DNA of 63,890 nt from an uncultured Phocaeicola sp. (lineage in GTDB: Bacteria; Bacteroidota; Bacteroidia; Bacteroidales; Bacteroidaceae). A program made the position numbers and the translations under genes. Under the pieces are notes generated by a model. The model was not told where the DNA came from. It saw nothing but the letters and a program-made list of their open reading frames with translations, and did no database searches. The DNA is taken from contig CAUBDX010000014.1 in the NCBI GenBank assembly GCA_958434805.1, positions 1 to 63,890 on the forward strand, written 5' to 3'. Shown here piece by piece: positions 27,219 through 35,370 of the stretch. Within the stretch, counting starts at the first letter, position 1. Every line of letters starts with the position of its first letter.

Positions 27219-28024
27219 TGAAGATTAGATTTTTATTTGTATTGATATGCTGTCTGATTTCACTGCCAGCCCTTCCACGGAAAAAGAAAGGAGCGAATCA
27301 TGAACCTTTATTCGGTAAATCATTCGCTTCGTATGCTATTAATTCCAGTTCACTGAAAGGGGCAACTTTTTATCTGGTAAGCGGACACGGTGGTCCTGAC
27401 CCCGGATGTATCGGAAAATATCAGGGAAAACACCTGCATGAAGATGAATATGCGTATGATATTATTCTAAGATTAGGAAGAGAGCTCCTGAAACGAGGTG
27501 CCAAAGTGCATTTCATTATACAAGATTCAAAAGACGGGATACGGAATCAGACGATCCTGAATAACAGTAAGCGGGAAACGTGTATGGGGAAAACCATTCC
27601 GCTCAACCAAGTTGCCCGGCTTCAGCAGCGGTGTGACGCTATCAACCGGCTTCACCGCAAGGAAAAAAGCAACTATAAACGAGCAGTTTTCATCCACGTG
27701 GACAGCCGGAGCCGAGGAAAGCAAACGGATACTTATTTTTATCATGCACCGGGAAGCAAGTACGGAAAGCGTTTGGCGCAGGAAATACAGCGCACGTTTA
27801 AATCGAAATATAACCGGTATCAGCCTAACCGGGGATTTGAAGGTACAGTAAGCGACCGGAATCTTTTTGTACTCCGAAACACCACTCCGGTAGCCGTATT
27901 TCTTGAAGTGGGAAATATTCAGAACGCACAAGACCAGAAACGTCTGGTTATTGCCGATAACCGTCAGGCACTGGCCAACTGGATTACTGCTGCCATTGAA
28001 AAAGATTACAGGAAATCAAAATAA
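27215..28024 (+). CDS. N-acetylmuramoyl-L-alanine amidase (Amidase_3)
   Basis: A 269-residue secreted zinc amidase. The signal peptide MMKIRFLFVLICCLISLPAL is followed by the Amidase_3 catalytic set: the first zinc His in LVSGHGGPDPG, a zinc Glu in HEDEYAYDI, the third ligand in FIHVDSR, and the catalytic Glu in AVFLEVGN. It cleaves the amide between muramic acid and the stem peptide of peptidoglycan. It overlaps the thioredoxin-like gene by 4 bp and ends before a terminator at 28131-28172. Confidence 0.9.
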   Translation: MMKIRFLFVLICCLISLPALPRKKKGANHEPLFGKSFASYAINSSSLKGATFYLVSGHGGPDPGCIGKYQGKHLHEDEYAYDIILRLGRELLKRGAKVHFIIQDSKDGIRNQTILNNSKRETCMGKTIPLNQVARLQQRCDAINRLHRKEKSNYKRAVFIHVDSRSRGKQTDTYFYHAPGSKYGKRLAQEIQRTFKSKYNRYQPNRGFEGTVSDRNLFVLRNTTPVAVFLEVGNIQNAQDQKRLVIADNRQALANWITAAIEKDYRKSK

Positions 28025-28072
28025 GCTCACTTGAGCGAAATAATCAAAAGGCTTGTGCCTTATATAAAAAAA

Positions 28073-28108
28073 ATTCCAACCGCCTCTAAACACCAAGGCG
28101 ATTGGAAT
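28073..28108 (-). terminator. Hairpin with minus-strand T run
   Basis: A 12-bp stem with one mismatch: ATTCCAACCGCC (28073-28084) / GGCGATTGGAAT (28097-28108). The run of A's on the plus strand before it gives a T tract on the minus strand. It could stop transcription leaking out of the IS transposase gene, or act as one arm of a double terminator. Confidence 0.5.
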
Positions 28109-28130
28109 AAAATGACTAAGTATTTTTTTA

Positions 28131-28172
28131 AAACGTCAAGATATTTAAGTTCAAATGCCTTGGCGTTTTTTT
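28131..28172 (+). terminator. Terminator after the amidase operon
   Basis: AAACGTCAAG (28131-28140) pairs with CTTGGCGTTT (28159-28168), with one T-G pair, followed by a T tract to 28172. Confidence 0.7.
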
Positions 28173-28201
28173 GTCATCTGCTTCCGATAAAACAAGCATA
28201 T

Positions 28202-29234
28202 ACCTGAGTTCGGGATAAGTTTAGAATAAGGCCAGTTGTTTTGAGTCCTCAATATAGTATCCTTGCAATGCATCCGGTTTGTTTTCAAAGAAACAATAAG
28301 CGCCCAGTACAGCCACCAGATTTACCAGGAAATTCGTTATCGAACGATGTCTGGAATGCACAAGCTGTGCTTTGTTTTTGAGCAGATCGTTAATCGTCTC
28401 AATGATATACCTCTTTCTGAGCATCATCTTGTCATAAAAGGACATAAGCCTGTTCTTCATATTCGTCTTAATTCCATGTACCAGCTGAATGCCGTCGTCA
28501 AATAAGGAATCAAACAGTTTGGGAGAGATGTAGCCTCTGTCTGCAAAGACCTTTCCATACAAGTCTTTGGCCAGTACTTTCCATACTTTCGGATTCCTAT
28601 CGTCAACATTCGCTCCTGTAAGATAAAATGTTATGATTTCTCCTCTGTCATTACACAACAGATGAAGCTTGAATCCGTGACACCATCCCATCGTTCCTTT
28701 GCCATCGGTTGCCACTCCTTTAAAAACTTTGTTGGCATAACGTCTTAGGTTGTGACATACCGGTATCATGGTGCTATCAGCAAAACTTATACCCGTACAT
28801 CTTCCGAACGCAAAAAGTTTGAGGAAGAAAACTAGCTTAAAAAATACGCGTTGTTCCAGTTCTATAAATCTGTTATATGATACCGCATTAGGGAAATCAC
28901 GTTTCATGTGTTCACGAATATAATAGATGTAATAGTGCTTGAAATTACGATAAGTCCCGAAATGGAAAAGGAGAAGAATAGTCATTATTTCACTATCCGA
29001 TAGCGAATCTTTTCGATTACGATGTTGCTTTCCATCAGTGACCGGAAGAAGATTTTTCTTCAATTCAGACTCAAAATTCTTATCAAACTCATCAATAATA
29101 CAGAAAATTTCCGTAGCTTTGTTCTTGGTAATCATTGTTGTTAATTTGTTATTAATTGTTTGTCAGACTTAAATATACAAAATAATTCGGTGATTACCAA
29201 CTTTTAAAGATACTTTCTTATCCCGAACTCACGT
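28202..29234. mobile_element. IS982-family insertion sequence, complete
   Basis: A 1033-bp element with near-identical ends: ACCTGAGTTCGGGATAAG at the left and the reverse complement of ACGTGAGTTCGGGATAAG at the right (one mismatch in 18). Both flanks carry ATAT directly outside (28198-28201 and 29235-29238), a possible target duplication, although AT-rich flanks make this uncertain. It holds one intact transposase and sits between the amidase terminator and the three-gene cassette. Confidence 0.88.
28221..29135 (-). CDS. IS982-type transposase
   Basis: A 304-residue DDE transposase without frameshift. Family-like features are LSDSEIMTILLLFHFG near the N-terminus, GISFADSTMIPVCHN holding the first catalytic Asp, KVFADRGYISPKLF holding the second, and KRYIIETINDLLKN with the final Glu. 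It cuts and joins the element's 18-bp ends. The open frame and near-identical ends suggest it could still be active. Confidence 0.92.
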   Translation of the reverse strand: MITKNKATEIFCIIDEFDKNFESELKKNLLPVTDGKQHRNRKDSLSDSEIMTILLLFHFGTYRNFKHYYIYYIREHMKRDFPNAVSYNRFIELEQRVFFKLVFFLKLFAFGRCTGISFADSTMIPVCHNLRRYANKVFKGVATDGKGTMGWCHGFKLHLLCNDRGEIITFYLTGANVDDRNPKVWKVLAKDLYGKVFADRGYISPKLFDSLFDDGIQLVHGIKTNMKNRLMSFYDKMMLRKRYIIETINDLLKNKAQLVHSRHRSITNFLVNLVAVLGAYCFFENKPDALQGYYIEDSKQLALF

Positions 29235-29306
29235 ATATATGATTGCCATTCGCATTTTCCCGAAAATTCTCAGGCTCTCCAACAACGATTATTGCTGGAG
29301 GTTCAT

Positions 29307-29314
29307 TACTTTTG
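29307..29314 (+). promoter_or_regulatory. -7 box of the three-gene cassette
   Basis: TACTTTTG fits TAnnTTTG, 18 bases before the ATG at 29332 and about 75 bases inside the right end of the IS flank. No exact -33 match was seen. Confidence 0.45.
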
Positions 29315-29331
29315 CAGAAAAACAAACGATT

Positions 29332-30072
29332 ATGGAAGCGAAACAATCAATATGGACTCTGTTGGAGCAAAGTGATGACCAGGAAATGGACTTTGCAATT
29401 GTAGCTCCTTATATGGAAACAAGGTTTTGTAATTGGCTTCAAGCGTCTCACGGAATTACCGACAAGCGGTATTTGCAACAGATAGTAAATAGCTACATGT
29501 CGGCTTATGAGCGAATATACAATGAAACATACGTAGATGTTTACAGTGCTTTCCACCATTTGTTTAAGCATGGCGACAGCCTTGCAGATTTTGCACTGGA
29601 TATGTTTAACATTGCATATGTAACTCCGATGCAGGAAATGCTTGAGTCTGATAAGAAGGCTTTTACCAAACAGGAAATAAATGCCATAAACTATTATATG
29701 GAGTTCCTGGCCAGTATGACTGAATATGCAGCAGTCTACACCACTGTAAATTTGAAAATTCCGCATGAAGAGGAGTTTAAAGGATGGTTGGAATCTATAA
29801 ATATGCAGTACGATAATATCCCTAAAGTTATATCCAGCCTGCAGCGTGTTATCGTGTGGTATAAATATACTTCAATATACGGTAAATATCCGAATCCTTA
29901 TCTGGCAGCTGCTACGCTGAAAACGAATCAGCAACGGGAGGATTTTCTGAAACTGATCGATTCGGAATCCAAAAACAATATTAAAGTGACTTCCATAAAA
30001 AAGACCATACAAACCAGTATGTCGAATATCCGTCATTATTTTAATTTCTTGAACAATTTCAAAAAAGAATAA
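29332..30072 (+). CDS. Unknown helical protein, cassette gene 1
   Basis: I do not recognise this 246-residue protein. It has no signal peptide or membrane segment and looks mostly alpha-helical, with many Tyr, Phe and Met. Its start (METRFCNWLQASHGITDKRY, then LQQIVNSYMSAYERIY) loosely resembles the SAM-like core-binding domain that precedes catalytic domains in integrases and some nucleases; this is a pattern impression only. I chose the ATG at 29332, after the -7 box; a longer frame from 29239 would run through the promoter. Gene 2 starts 4 bases after its stop, so they form an operon. The base composition is AT-rich relative to the neighbours. Confidence 0.7.
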   Translation: MEAKQSIWTLLEQSDDQEMDFAIVAPYMETRFCNWLQASHGITDKRYLQQIVNSYMSAYERIYNETYVDVYSAFHHLFKHGDSLADFALDMFNIAYVTPMQEMLESDKKAFTKQEINAINYYMEFLASMTEYAAVYTTVNLKIPHEEEFKGWLESINMQYDNIPKVISSLQRVIVWYKYTSIYGKYPNPYLAAATLKTNQQREDFLKLIDSESKNNIKVTSIKKTIQTSMSNIRHYFNFLNNFKKE

Positions 30073-30076
30073 TATT

Positions 30077-31357
30077 ATGAAGAATAAAAACATAGAATAT
30101 AGCTCCAAAATAAATGATATGATTCTGTATATCAAGGAGCATTATACAATAACTCCCTTTGAAAATGGCCATGCGAAAAATGCAGAGGATTTCTTTAACA
30201 AGATGATTAAGTGGCAGTTTGCAAACAAGGAGTCAATAAAATCTATTCACAATTCACTAATGGAATATGTGAAACGTACTGACGCAGTGTTTCCAATTCG
30301 TCTCTATGGAAGTGCTAAAAAGGATAAATATGATATGTTACGCAGAGGTTTTTTATCTGTGTATAAAAACGGATTAAAAACATTTTTCTGTGATAATACA
30401 TTTGCCATGCCTTTTGTAGCAATGAAGCTATCTGATAAGACTTACACTACTTTCGATTTACTTGAACATCTAAACCAGAAAAACGTACTTTGCTCATTTG
30501 GTTCTACTTCTGAAGAACGAGATTTGGCATATTATATCTGCGATAGCAGTAATAAAATCAACTTGAATACATCAGGATGGTATCTTGCACATATCGTTCC
30601 TGTAGGTTATGATTTCATTGGAAAACAACGTTTAAGTCGTGTATTCGTAAATACAAACAGAGCTGAATGGATGGCTAACGAAAAACATATCAGATACATT
30701 GACAGACTACCGAATGAGAACGAACTTTCAATACTTGTAGCGCATTTTCTTCGCTTGATACATCCACTGAATTCTTTCATTATTCCCCAAAACAAATTCA
30801 TAGCATATGACGGAAAAAGATTGGGAGAAGAGCAAGAGCTTATCAATATAGTACAAAACTATATTAAATCAGAATTTCCAAAGGAGTATTCAGAACTGAG
30901 TGAAGTAATGCAAATTACAGCACAGAAAACGACAGTGACTCCTATTGGAGAAATCTATTGGTCAAAATCTAATATAGAAATATCAAAGAAAAAAAAGATT
31001 ATGCAGAAAACCACTCGGTCTGCCACCTATAAAGTTCAAAGTAAATTTATGAAGAAATACGTTGAGAATGAAGGATTTAACCTGAAAAACATTTTAAATT
31101 CTGTTGGCAAAGCGGCATTTCTCAATTTGTATCCGCTGGTTAAAAAGAATCTTGAAATAACTGCAGATGAAATAGAAAAGGAATATCCTCAATATAAAAA
31201 AACGATGCAGACACGCTTGTCTTCTACTCGCAGTATTATAAAAAATGGAATGGCAGCAGAAGCTCTGGAGATTATAGCAAAATCCTCAAGAATGACTATT
31301 GCCGAACAGCAGACAGCACGATTGCTCTTAAAAGAACTGAACAACGAGATAGTCTAA
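30077..31357 (+). CDS. Unknown protein, cassette gene 2 (possibly nuclease-like)
   Basis: I do not recognise this 426-residue soluble protein. The middle contains GWYLAHIVPVGYDF, then RVFVNTNRAEW, then AHFLRLIHPLNSFIIPQNKF. The spaced His, Asn and His recall HNH-type endonucleases, and AHI-type histidines are common in that fold, but the zinc/metal pattern is not textbook. The C-terminal third is charged and helical. It has no signal peptide. It begins 4 bases after gene 1 and is probably co-transcribed with it. A 60-base sample (30181-30240) has 21 G+C, against 31 of 60 in hemG nearby (32641-32700). A restriction or defence role is a guess from layout only. Confidence 0.65.
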   Translation: MKNKNIEYSSKINDMILYIKEHYTITPFENGHAKNAEDFFNKMIKWQFANKESIKSIHNSLMEYVKRTDAVFPIRLYGSAKKDKYDMLRRGFLSVYKNGLKTFFCDNTFAMPFVAMKLSDKTYTTFDLLEHLNQKNVLCSFGSTSEERDLAYYICDSSNKINLNTSGWYLAHIVPVGYDFIGKQRLSRVFVNTNRAEWMANEKHIRYIDRLPNENELSILVAHFLRLIHPLNSFIIPQNKFIAYDGKRLGEEQELINIVQNYIKSEFPKEYSELSEVMQITAQKTTVTPIGEIYWSKSNIEISKKKKIMQKTTRSATYKVQSKFMKKYVENEGFNLKNILNSVGKAAFLNLYPLVKKNLEITADEIEKEYPQYKKTMQTRLSSTRSIIKNGMAAEALEIIAKSSRMTIAEQQTARLLLKELNNEIV

Positions 31358-31363
31358 AAAAAT

Positions 31364-31442
31364 CCACATGGAAAATTCCATCCGAATATGTGGCATCTGG
31401 CTCTGAAATATAAGCATAGCCTCCAGTCTTAAAGTAGGCTAT
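31364..31442. repeat. Two hairpins between cassette genes 2 and 3
   Basis: CCACAT (31364-31369) / ATGTGG (31388-31393) encloses a small palindrome TGGAAAATTCCA. ATAGCCT (31416-31422) / AGGCTAT (31436-31442) follows. There is no T tract. They separate gene 3 from the first two genes and may attenuate or process the transcript. Confidence 0.4.
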
Positions 31443-31461
31443 CACTTTAAACGATGCAACG

Positions 31462-31914
31462 ATGAACGAATTTGATAATATAATACTTAGTATCAAGGAA
31501 TATCAGCCTGATTTAAGTCTTTGTCCTCTGAAGAATGAAGAAAAACATGCTCTTTTTCTCAAAATTAAGAATATGCATTGCCAGGGATGTACCAGAAAAG
31601 GCTTGAAACCGTATATACCTTTGGTAGAGCATGATTTTGAGGATGCTTGCAAGACCAGCAAGATCTGCATTTCAACTTTCTACGGAGATTCAATAACAGA
31701 AGTCTTTGAAAATCTTAATATGGAGAACATAAATATTTATAGTGACTTGATATTGAATTTCATATTTAAAAAGGGACCTACTGCAGATTGTATGAACCTG
31801 ATTTCTGAGAAATTGCAACAACTGACAGGCGTGACTTTTAACTGGGGACTTTGTGTAGGCGAAAATGCTCCTGCCAATATTTGTATTGAGTTAATCGCTT
31901 ATTGCAAAGCCTGA
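31462..31914 (+). CDS. Unknown protein, cassette gene 3 (FtsZ C-domain-like pattern)
   Basis: A 150-residue protein I do not recognise. The last about 100 residues follow the order of the FtsZ C-terminal (activation) domain: EHDFEDACKTSKICIS in place of the FtsZ VDFADVRxxM region, then a mixed helix, then KLQQLTGVTFNWGLCVGENA and ICIELIAYC in place of the FtsZ block with IxxxG...D...VTVIATG. No GTPase domain or GGGTG loop is present. The similarity is by eye and weak. Cysteines are frequent (nine), including CQGC. A gap of 104 bases with two hairpins separates it from gene 2; a 15-bp inverted repeat follows it. Confidence 0.6.
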   Translation: MNEFDNIILSIKEYQPDLSLCPLKNEEKHALFLKIKNMHCQGCTRKGLKPYIPLVEHDFEDACKTSKICISTFYGDSITEVFENLNMENINIYSDLILNFIFKKGPTADCMNLISEKLQQLTGVTFNWGLCVGENAPANICIELIAYCKA

Positions 31915-31924
31915 AAAAACATTT

Positions 31925-31968
31925 GGGGCTGGCAAATGTCTGTCTGTTTACAAACATTTGCCAGCCCC
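31925..31968. terminator. 15-bp perfect inverted repeat between convergent genes
   Basis: GGGGCTGGCAAATGT (31925-31939) pairs exactly with ACATTTGCCAGCCCC (31954-31968). It lies between cassette gene 3 and the convergent hemG. On the minus strand it runs into AAATGTTTTTT, so it works best as the hemG-side terminator and may act both ways. Confidence 0.7.
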
Positions 31969-31993
31969 ATCCATAAAATCGGAGCAGATAAAA

Positions 31994-33199
31994 CTAATTA
32001 TTTATGCACTTCCGGATGCTTTCAGCCGTCTGATAAGCCTGGTGAATGCGGTCGCCCATACCGATACCGCCACACAGGTTTCCTTTGATGTAAAGTCCCT
32101 TGTACTGTTCTTCCACCGCTGCTATGGCTGCAAAGCGTTCACCGCTGGTGACTTCGTACTGCGGAATGGCTCTGGTGTGACGAAAAAAGCGGATAACGGT
32201 AGGCTGGGTGTTTATGCCCAACATGGTGCGGAGGTTGCGCAACACGATTTCCCGTAACTGCTCGTCGGTCATGGTGATGTACTCGGGATGACGCACACCG
32301 CCCATGAAGATGGCCAAAGTATTTCCGCGTCCGGCTGTACGTCGTGCGAAACAGGCAGAGGGGTTGAGGATGCCCAGTATGTCTTTATGCTCACGCGACG
32401 GAATGAGTCCGCCGAATACCTGAAAATCGGGTAAGACTTCGTCGGGCAGACAGACGGCTGCCTGTACGATGGGAGCATAATAGAGGTTGTTTATCTGTTT
32501 CATCGCATCCTTGTCTACAAACGGCAGCAGCTCCGGCAAGCTGTAACTGCCTATGGTGGTTACTATCTGGCGGGTGGTTACTGTCTGCTGCTTGCCTTGA
32601 TGCTTAAAGGTTACCTGCCAGCCACCGGCTGCATCGGGTATCACTTGCGTATCGCTTACACCGGTGAGAATGCGTTCGGTGCCGATGTAGTTTTGCAAGG
32701 CATCTACCAGCGAATTCAATCCGCCGGCTGCCAAGAAGACCTGCTTGGTAGCCTTCTTGTCGCGTTCCGGTTTCGGCTCTTTGGCCTTGGCAATCGTACC
32801 TCGGATAAAGCTGCCGTAGTTCTGCTCCAGGTTATAGAGCTTGGGCAAGGCATAGCGGGTTACCAACCGGTTGGGGTCACCGGCATAGACACCCGACAGG
32901 AAAGGGTCGACAGCATAGTCGACAAACGATTTTCCCAAACGGCGGGCTGTGAGTTGGGCCACGGTTTCATTTGGGTTGGTTCCTTTCTTGCGCCAAGGCT
33001 CACCCAGAATCCGCAGCTTGTCCGTGAAACGGAAGAGAGGTGTTGTAACGGCCGGCAGTAATCCGGCTGGTAGGGCATGAAACTTACGTCCTTTCCAGAT
33101 AAGACGCTTCTTGGCTCCTTCGCGGGCAACCTCCAACCGACATGCATCGCCCAGTGCATCGAACATCTCCACGATTTCGGGAAAGCATATGCTTTTCAC
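31994..33199 (-). pseudogene. hemG: Protoporphyrinogen/coproporphyrinogen oxidase, N-terminally truncated
   Basis: 401 residues matching the body of HemG/HemY-type flavin oxidases of heme synthesis (AKKRLIWKGRKFHALPAGLL, VDPFLSGVYAGDP, GGLNSLVDALQ, CGGIGMGDRIHQAYQTAESI). The family normally starts with a GxGxxG dinucleotide-binding motif and about 60 further residues; none is here. The frame opens at a GTG overlapping the menE stop (GTGA) and at once aligns with the family's PEVVEMFEALGD region. A deletion therefore seems to have joined menE to codon 60-70 of hemG. Without the FAD-binding N-terminus it is probably inactive, although coupled translation is possible. Its G+C (31 of 60 at 32641-32700) is higher than menE (22 of 60 at 33481-33540). 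Confidence 0.75.
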
Positions 33200-34302
33200 C
33201 GTTTTAAACCGGCAGCCATACGTTTGGCAGTAGCCCGATCAGGCTTTCCTGTTTCCGTAAGAGGCAGAAAGTTGACAAAAAAAATCCGCTTAGGTCGCCA
33301 ATAAACAGGAAGCAACTCAATAGCCTTTTCTATTGTTCTTCCAACCTCTTCCCCAGCCTCAGCCAGCAGCACAATACACTCACCAAACTTCACGTCTGGA
33401 AGAGAAGTAATCATGAACGGAAACGGCATGTGCGCACGTAAGGCATCCTCTACTTGCTCTATCTGTACTTTTACTCCTCCGGTATTTATTGTATTATCTT
33501 TACGACCCACTACCTTAAAATATCCCCTTCCATCAAACGCCACTATATCATTCGTTACCAACTTCTGTGACGACACTGAAGGGGCTTCAATTACCAGTGT
33601 ACCTTCCTCGGTTTGCGACAAGGATACCTTCGGAAAAGGAATGTACCATTCGGAAGCTTGCTCCCCACTAAGCCTCCGCAGAGCCACGTGCGACAAGGTT
33701 TCCGTCATGCCATACGTACTCCATACTTCGTAAGGAAATGCCTTCAATTTTCCTTCCAACTGTTGGTCAACAGCTCCCCCACCAATAATCAGATGACGCA
33801 CCTGTCTGAGTTTCTCTGCCTCTGACGGCACCTGCAAGGAATTAAACACCTGCATGGGAATCATGGCTGCAAAGCAAGGAGTTTTTTCCATCCTTTCCAT
33901 AGGATGACCGCAAGGAGGAACGAGCTGCAAATCTAATCCAGCCACCAATGCACGTACCACCACCATCTTTCCGGCAATATATTTCAAAGGCATGCAAAGC
34001 AATGCCGTATCTCCGCACTGCAAATTCAAGAATGCAACCGTAAGCATGGCTGAATTCATCATCCGCTTCTTTTCCACCCATAGTTCTTTAGGCTTTCCCG
34101 TAGAACCGGATGTATGTACACGCAGAGTTTCATTTCCGTCAAACCATTCCGCTAAAAATTCAGCAAGCGATACCTGAAAACTATCGGCTCCATACTGTTC
34201 ACCAAAGTCTTTCAACAACCGACCACTACAATCAGACGCAGTATAGATTTTTCCACTAATTGATATCGTCTGCTTTTGAATAACTGTAACAAACCGTTCC
34301 AT
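33196..34302 (-). CDS. menE: o-Succinylbenzoate-CoA ligase
   Basis: A 368-residue adenylate-forming enzyme activating o-succinylbenzoate with CoA in menaquinone synthesis. Visible are the AMP-binding P-loop LRVHTSGSTGKPKELWVEKK, the A5-type WSTYGMTETLSHVA, the A8 hinge GRGYFKVVGRKDNTINTGG and the A10 lysine region LTETGKPDRATAKR. It is shorter than the roughly 480-residue Gram-positive enzymes, as is usual in Bacteroides. It starts 1 base after the menC stop. Its stop overlaps the GTG of the truncated hemG. Confidence 0.92.
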   Translation of the reverse strand: MERFVTVIQKQTISISGKIYTASDCSGRLLKDFGEQYGADSFQVSLAEFLAEWFDGNETLRVHTSGSTGKPKELWVEKKRMMNSAMLTVAFLNLQCGDTALLCMPLKYIAGKMVVVRALVAGLDLQLVPPCGHPMERMEKTPCFAAMIPMQVFNSLQVPSEAEKLRQVRHLIIGGGAVDQQLEGKLKAFPYEVWSTYGMTETLSHVALRRLSGEQASEWYIPFPKVSLSQTEEGTLVIEAPSVSSQKLVTNDIVAFDGRGYFKVVGRKDNTINTGGVKVQIEQVEDALRAHMPFPFMITSLPDVKFGECIVLLAEAGEEVGRTIEKAIELLPVYWRPKRIFFVNFLPLTETGKPDRATAKRMAAGLKR

Positions 34303-34303
34303 C

Positions 34304-35365
34304 TTAACTACCTAAAAAATCATGCCAGTCGGGTTCAGAAGCCTCCGGAGAGAACCACAGACAGTCTCCTTTTATATGAAGCGGATAATCTACATTATCA
34401 GTAAACAACATTCCGGTTCCCAATCCTTGAGGCAACACCGGATGAAGCGTAGCACACCACTGAGCGATGGCATTCAAGCCCACATTCGACTCTAATGCAG
34501 AAGTTACCCACGAGCCGAATCCGCGCTCGGCAGCTAAATCTATCCACTCCGAAGCTCCATACAATCCCCCATGCAGCGACGGTTTCAAGATAATATATTG
34601 AGGGCGAATTGTGTCTAACAATTCCATTTTCTGCTCTCTGCTATTCACCCCTATCAATTCCTCATCCAAAGCAACAGGAACAGGAGACTGAGTGCAAAGC
34701 TGTGCCATCACGTTCCACTGTCCAGCCCGAACCGGCTGTTCGATGGAATGCAAATCAAAGGCACTCAGAGCCCTTAATTTATCCAAAGCCTCTTCTGGAG
34801 CAAAGGCTCCGTTCGCATCTACACGCAGTTCGATTTCCTCTGACGAAAAGCGCTCCCGAATATGCGCCAGCAGTTCGATTTCTTTATCAAACTCAATGGC
34901 TCCGATTTTCAGTTTGATACAACGGAAACCAAGCCGCATCTTCTCTTCAATGCGACGATACATTTCATCAAATTTCCCCATCCATATCAGTCCGTTAATG
35001 GGAATACCTTCCCTTCCCTCCGAAAAAGGAGTAGAATAAAACTGTAAGCTTCCAGACTTCAAGTGCAATAAAGCAGTCTCCAAGCCGAAAAGCATGGAAG
35101 GATAAGAGCGGAGCACATCATAATCGAGCACCCCACTCTTCTCAAACCTCCGGCAAATCCCGGAAAGAATCTCCCCATAACCGGAGACAGCATCACAGCT
35201 CAAATCGGGCAAAGGCGCACACTCGCCTATGCCGTAACACCCAGTCTGCACATCGGTTACGCGAAGATACCACACCCGGCGCGTATGATAAACCCCGCGC
35301 GAGGTACCTGCCGGCTGTTTAAAGTGAAGCGTACGGGGGATAATATCAATGCGATACATAGACAA
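34304..35365 (-). CDS. menC: o-Succinylbenzoate synthase
   Basis: A 353-residue enolase-superfamily enzyme that dehydrates SHCHC to o-succinylbenzoate. Catalytic and metal sites are visible: KLKIG (second K as base), RVDANGAF (metal Asp), SIEQP (metal Glu), ALDEEL (metal Asp/Glu) and ILKPSLHGG (second catalytic Lys). It lies 5 bases after menB and 1 base before menE. Upstream hydrophobic or signal features are absent, so it is cytoplasmic. Confidence 0.94.
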   Translation of the reverse strand: MSMYRIDIIPRTLHFKQPAGTSRGVYHTRRVWYLRVTDVQTGCYGIGECAPLPDLSCDAVSGYGEILSGICRRFEKSGVLDYDVLRSYPSMLFGLETALLHLKSGSLQFYSTPFSEGREGIPINGLIWMGKFDEMYRRIEEKMRLGFRCIKLKIGAIEFDKEIELLAHIRERFSSEEIELRVDANGAFAPEEALDKLRALSAFDLHSIEQPVRAGQWNVMAQLCTQSPVPVALDEELIGVNSREQKMELLDTIRPQYIILKPSLHGGLYGASEWIDLAAERGFGSWVTSALESNVGLNAIAQWCATLHPVLPQGLGTGMLFTDNVDYPLHIKGDCLWFSPEASEPDWHDFLGS

Positions 35366-35370
35366 ACAAA

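Noticed and set aside
32597..33061. 154-residue antisense frame within hemG
   Set aside because: Shadow frame; the minus strand matches the HemG family throughout.
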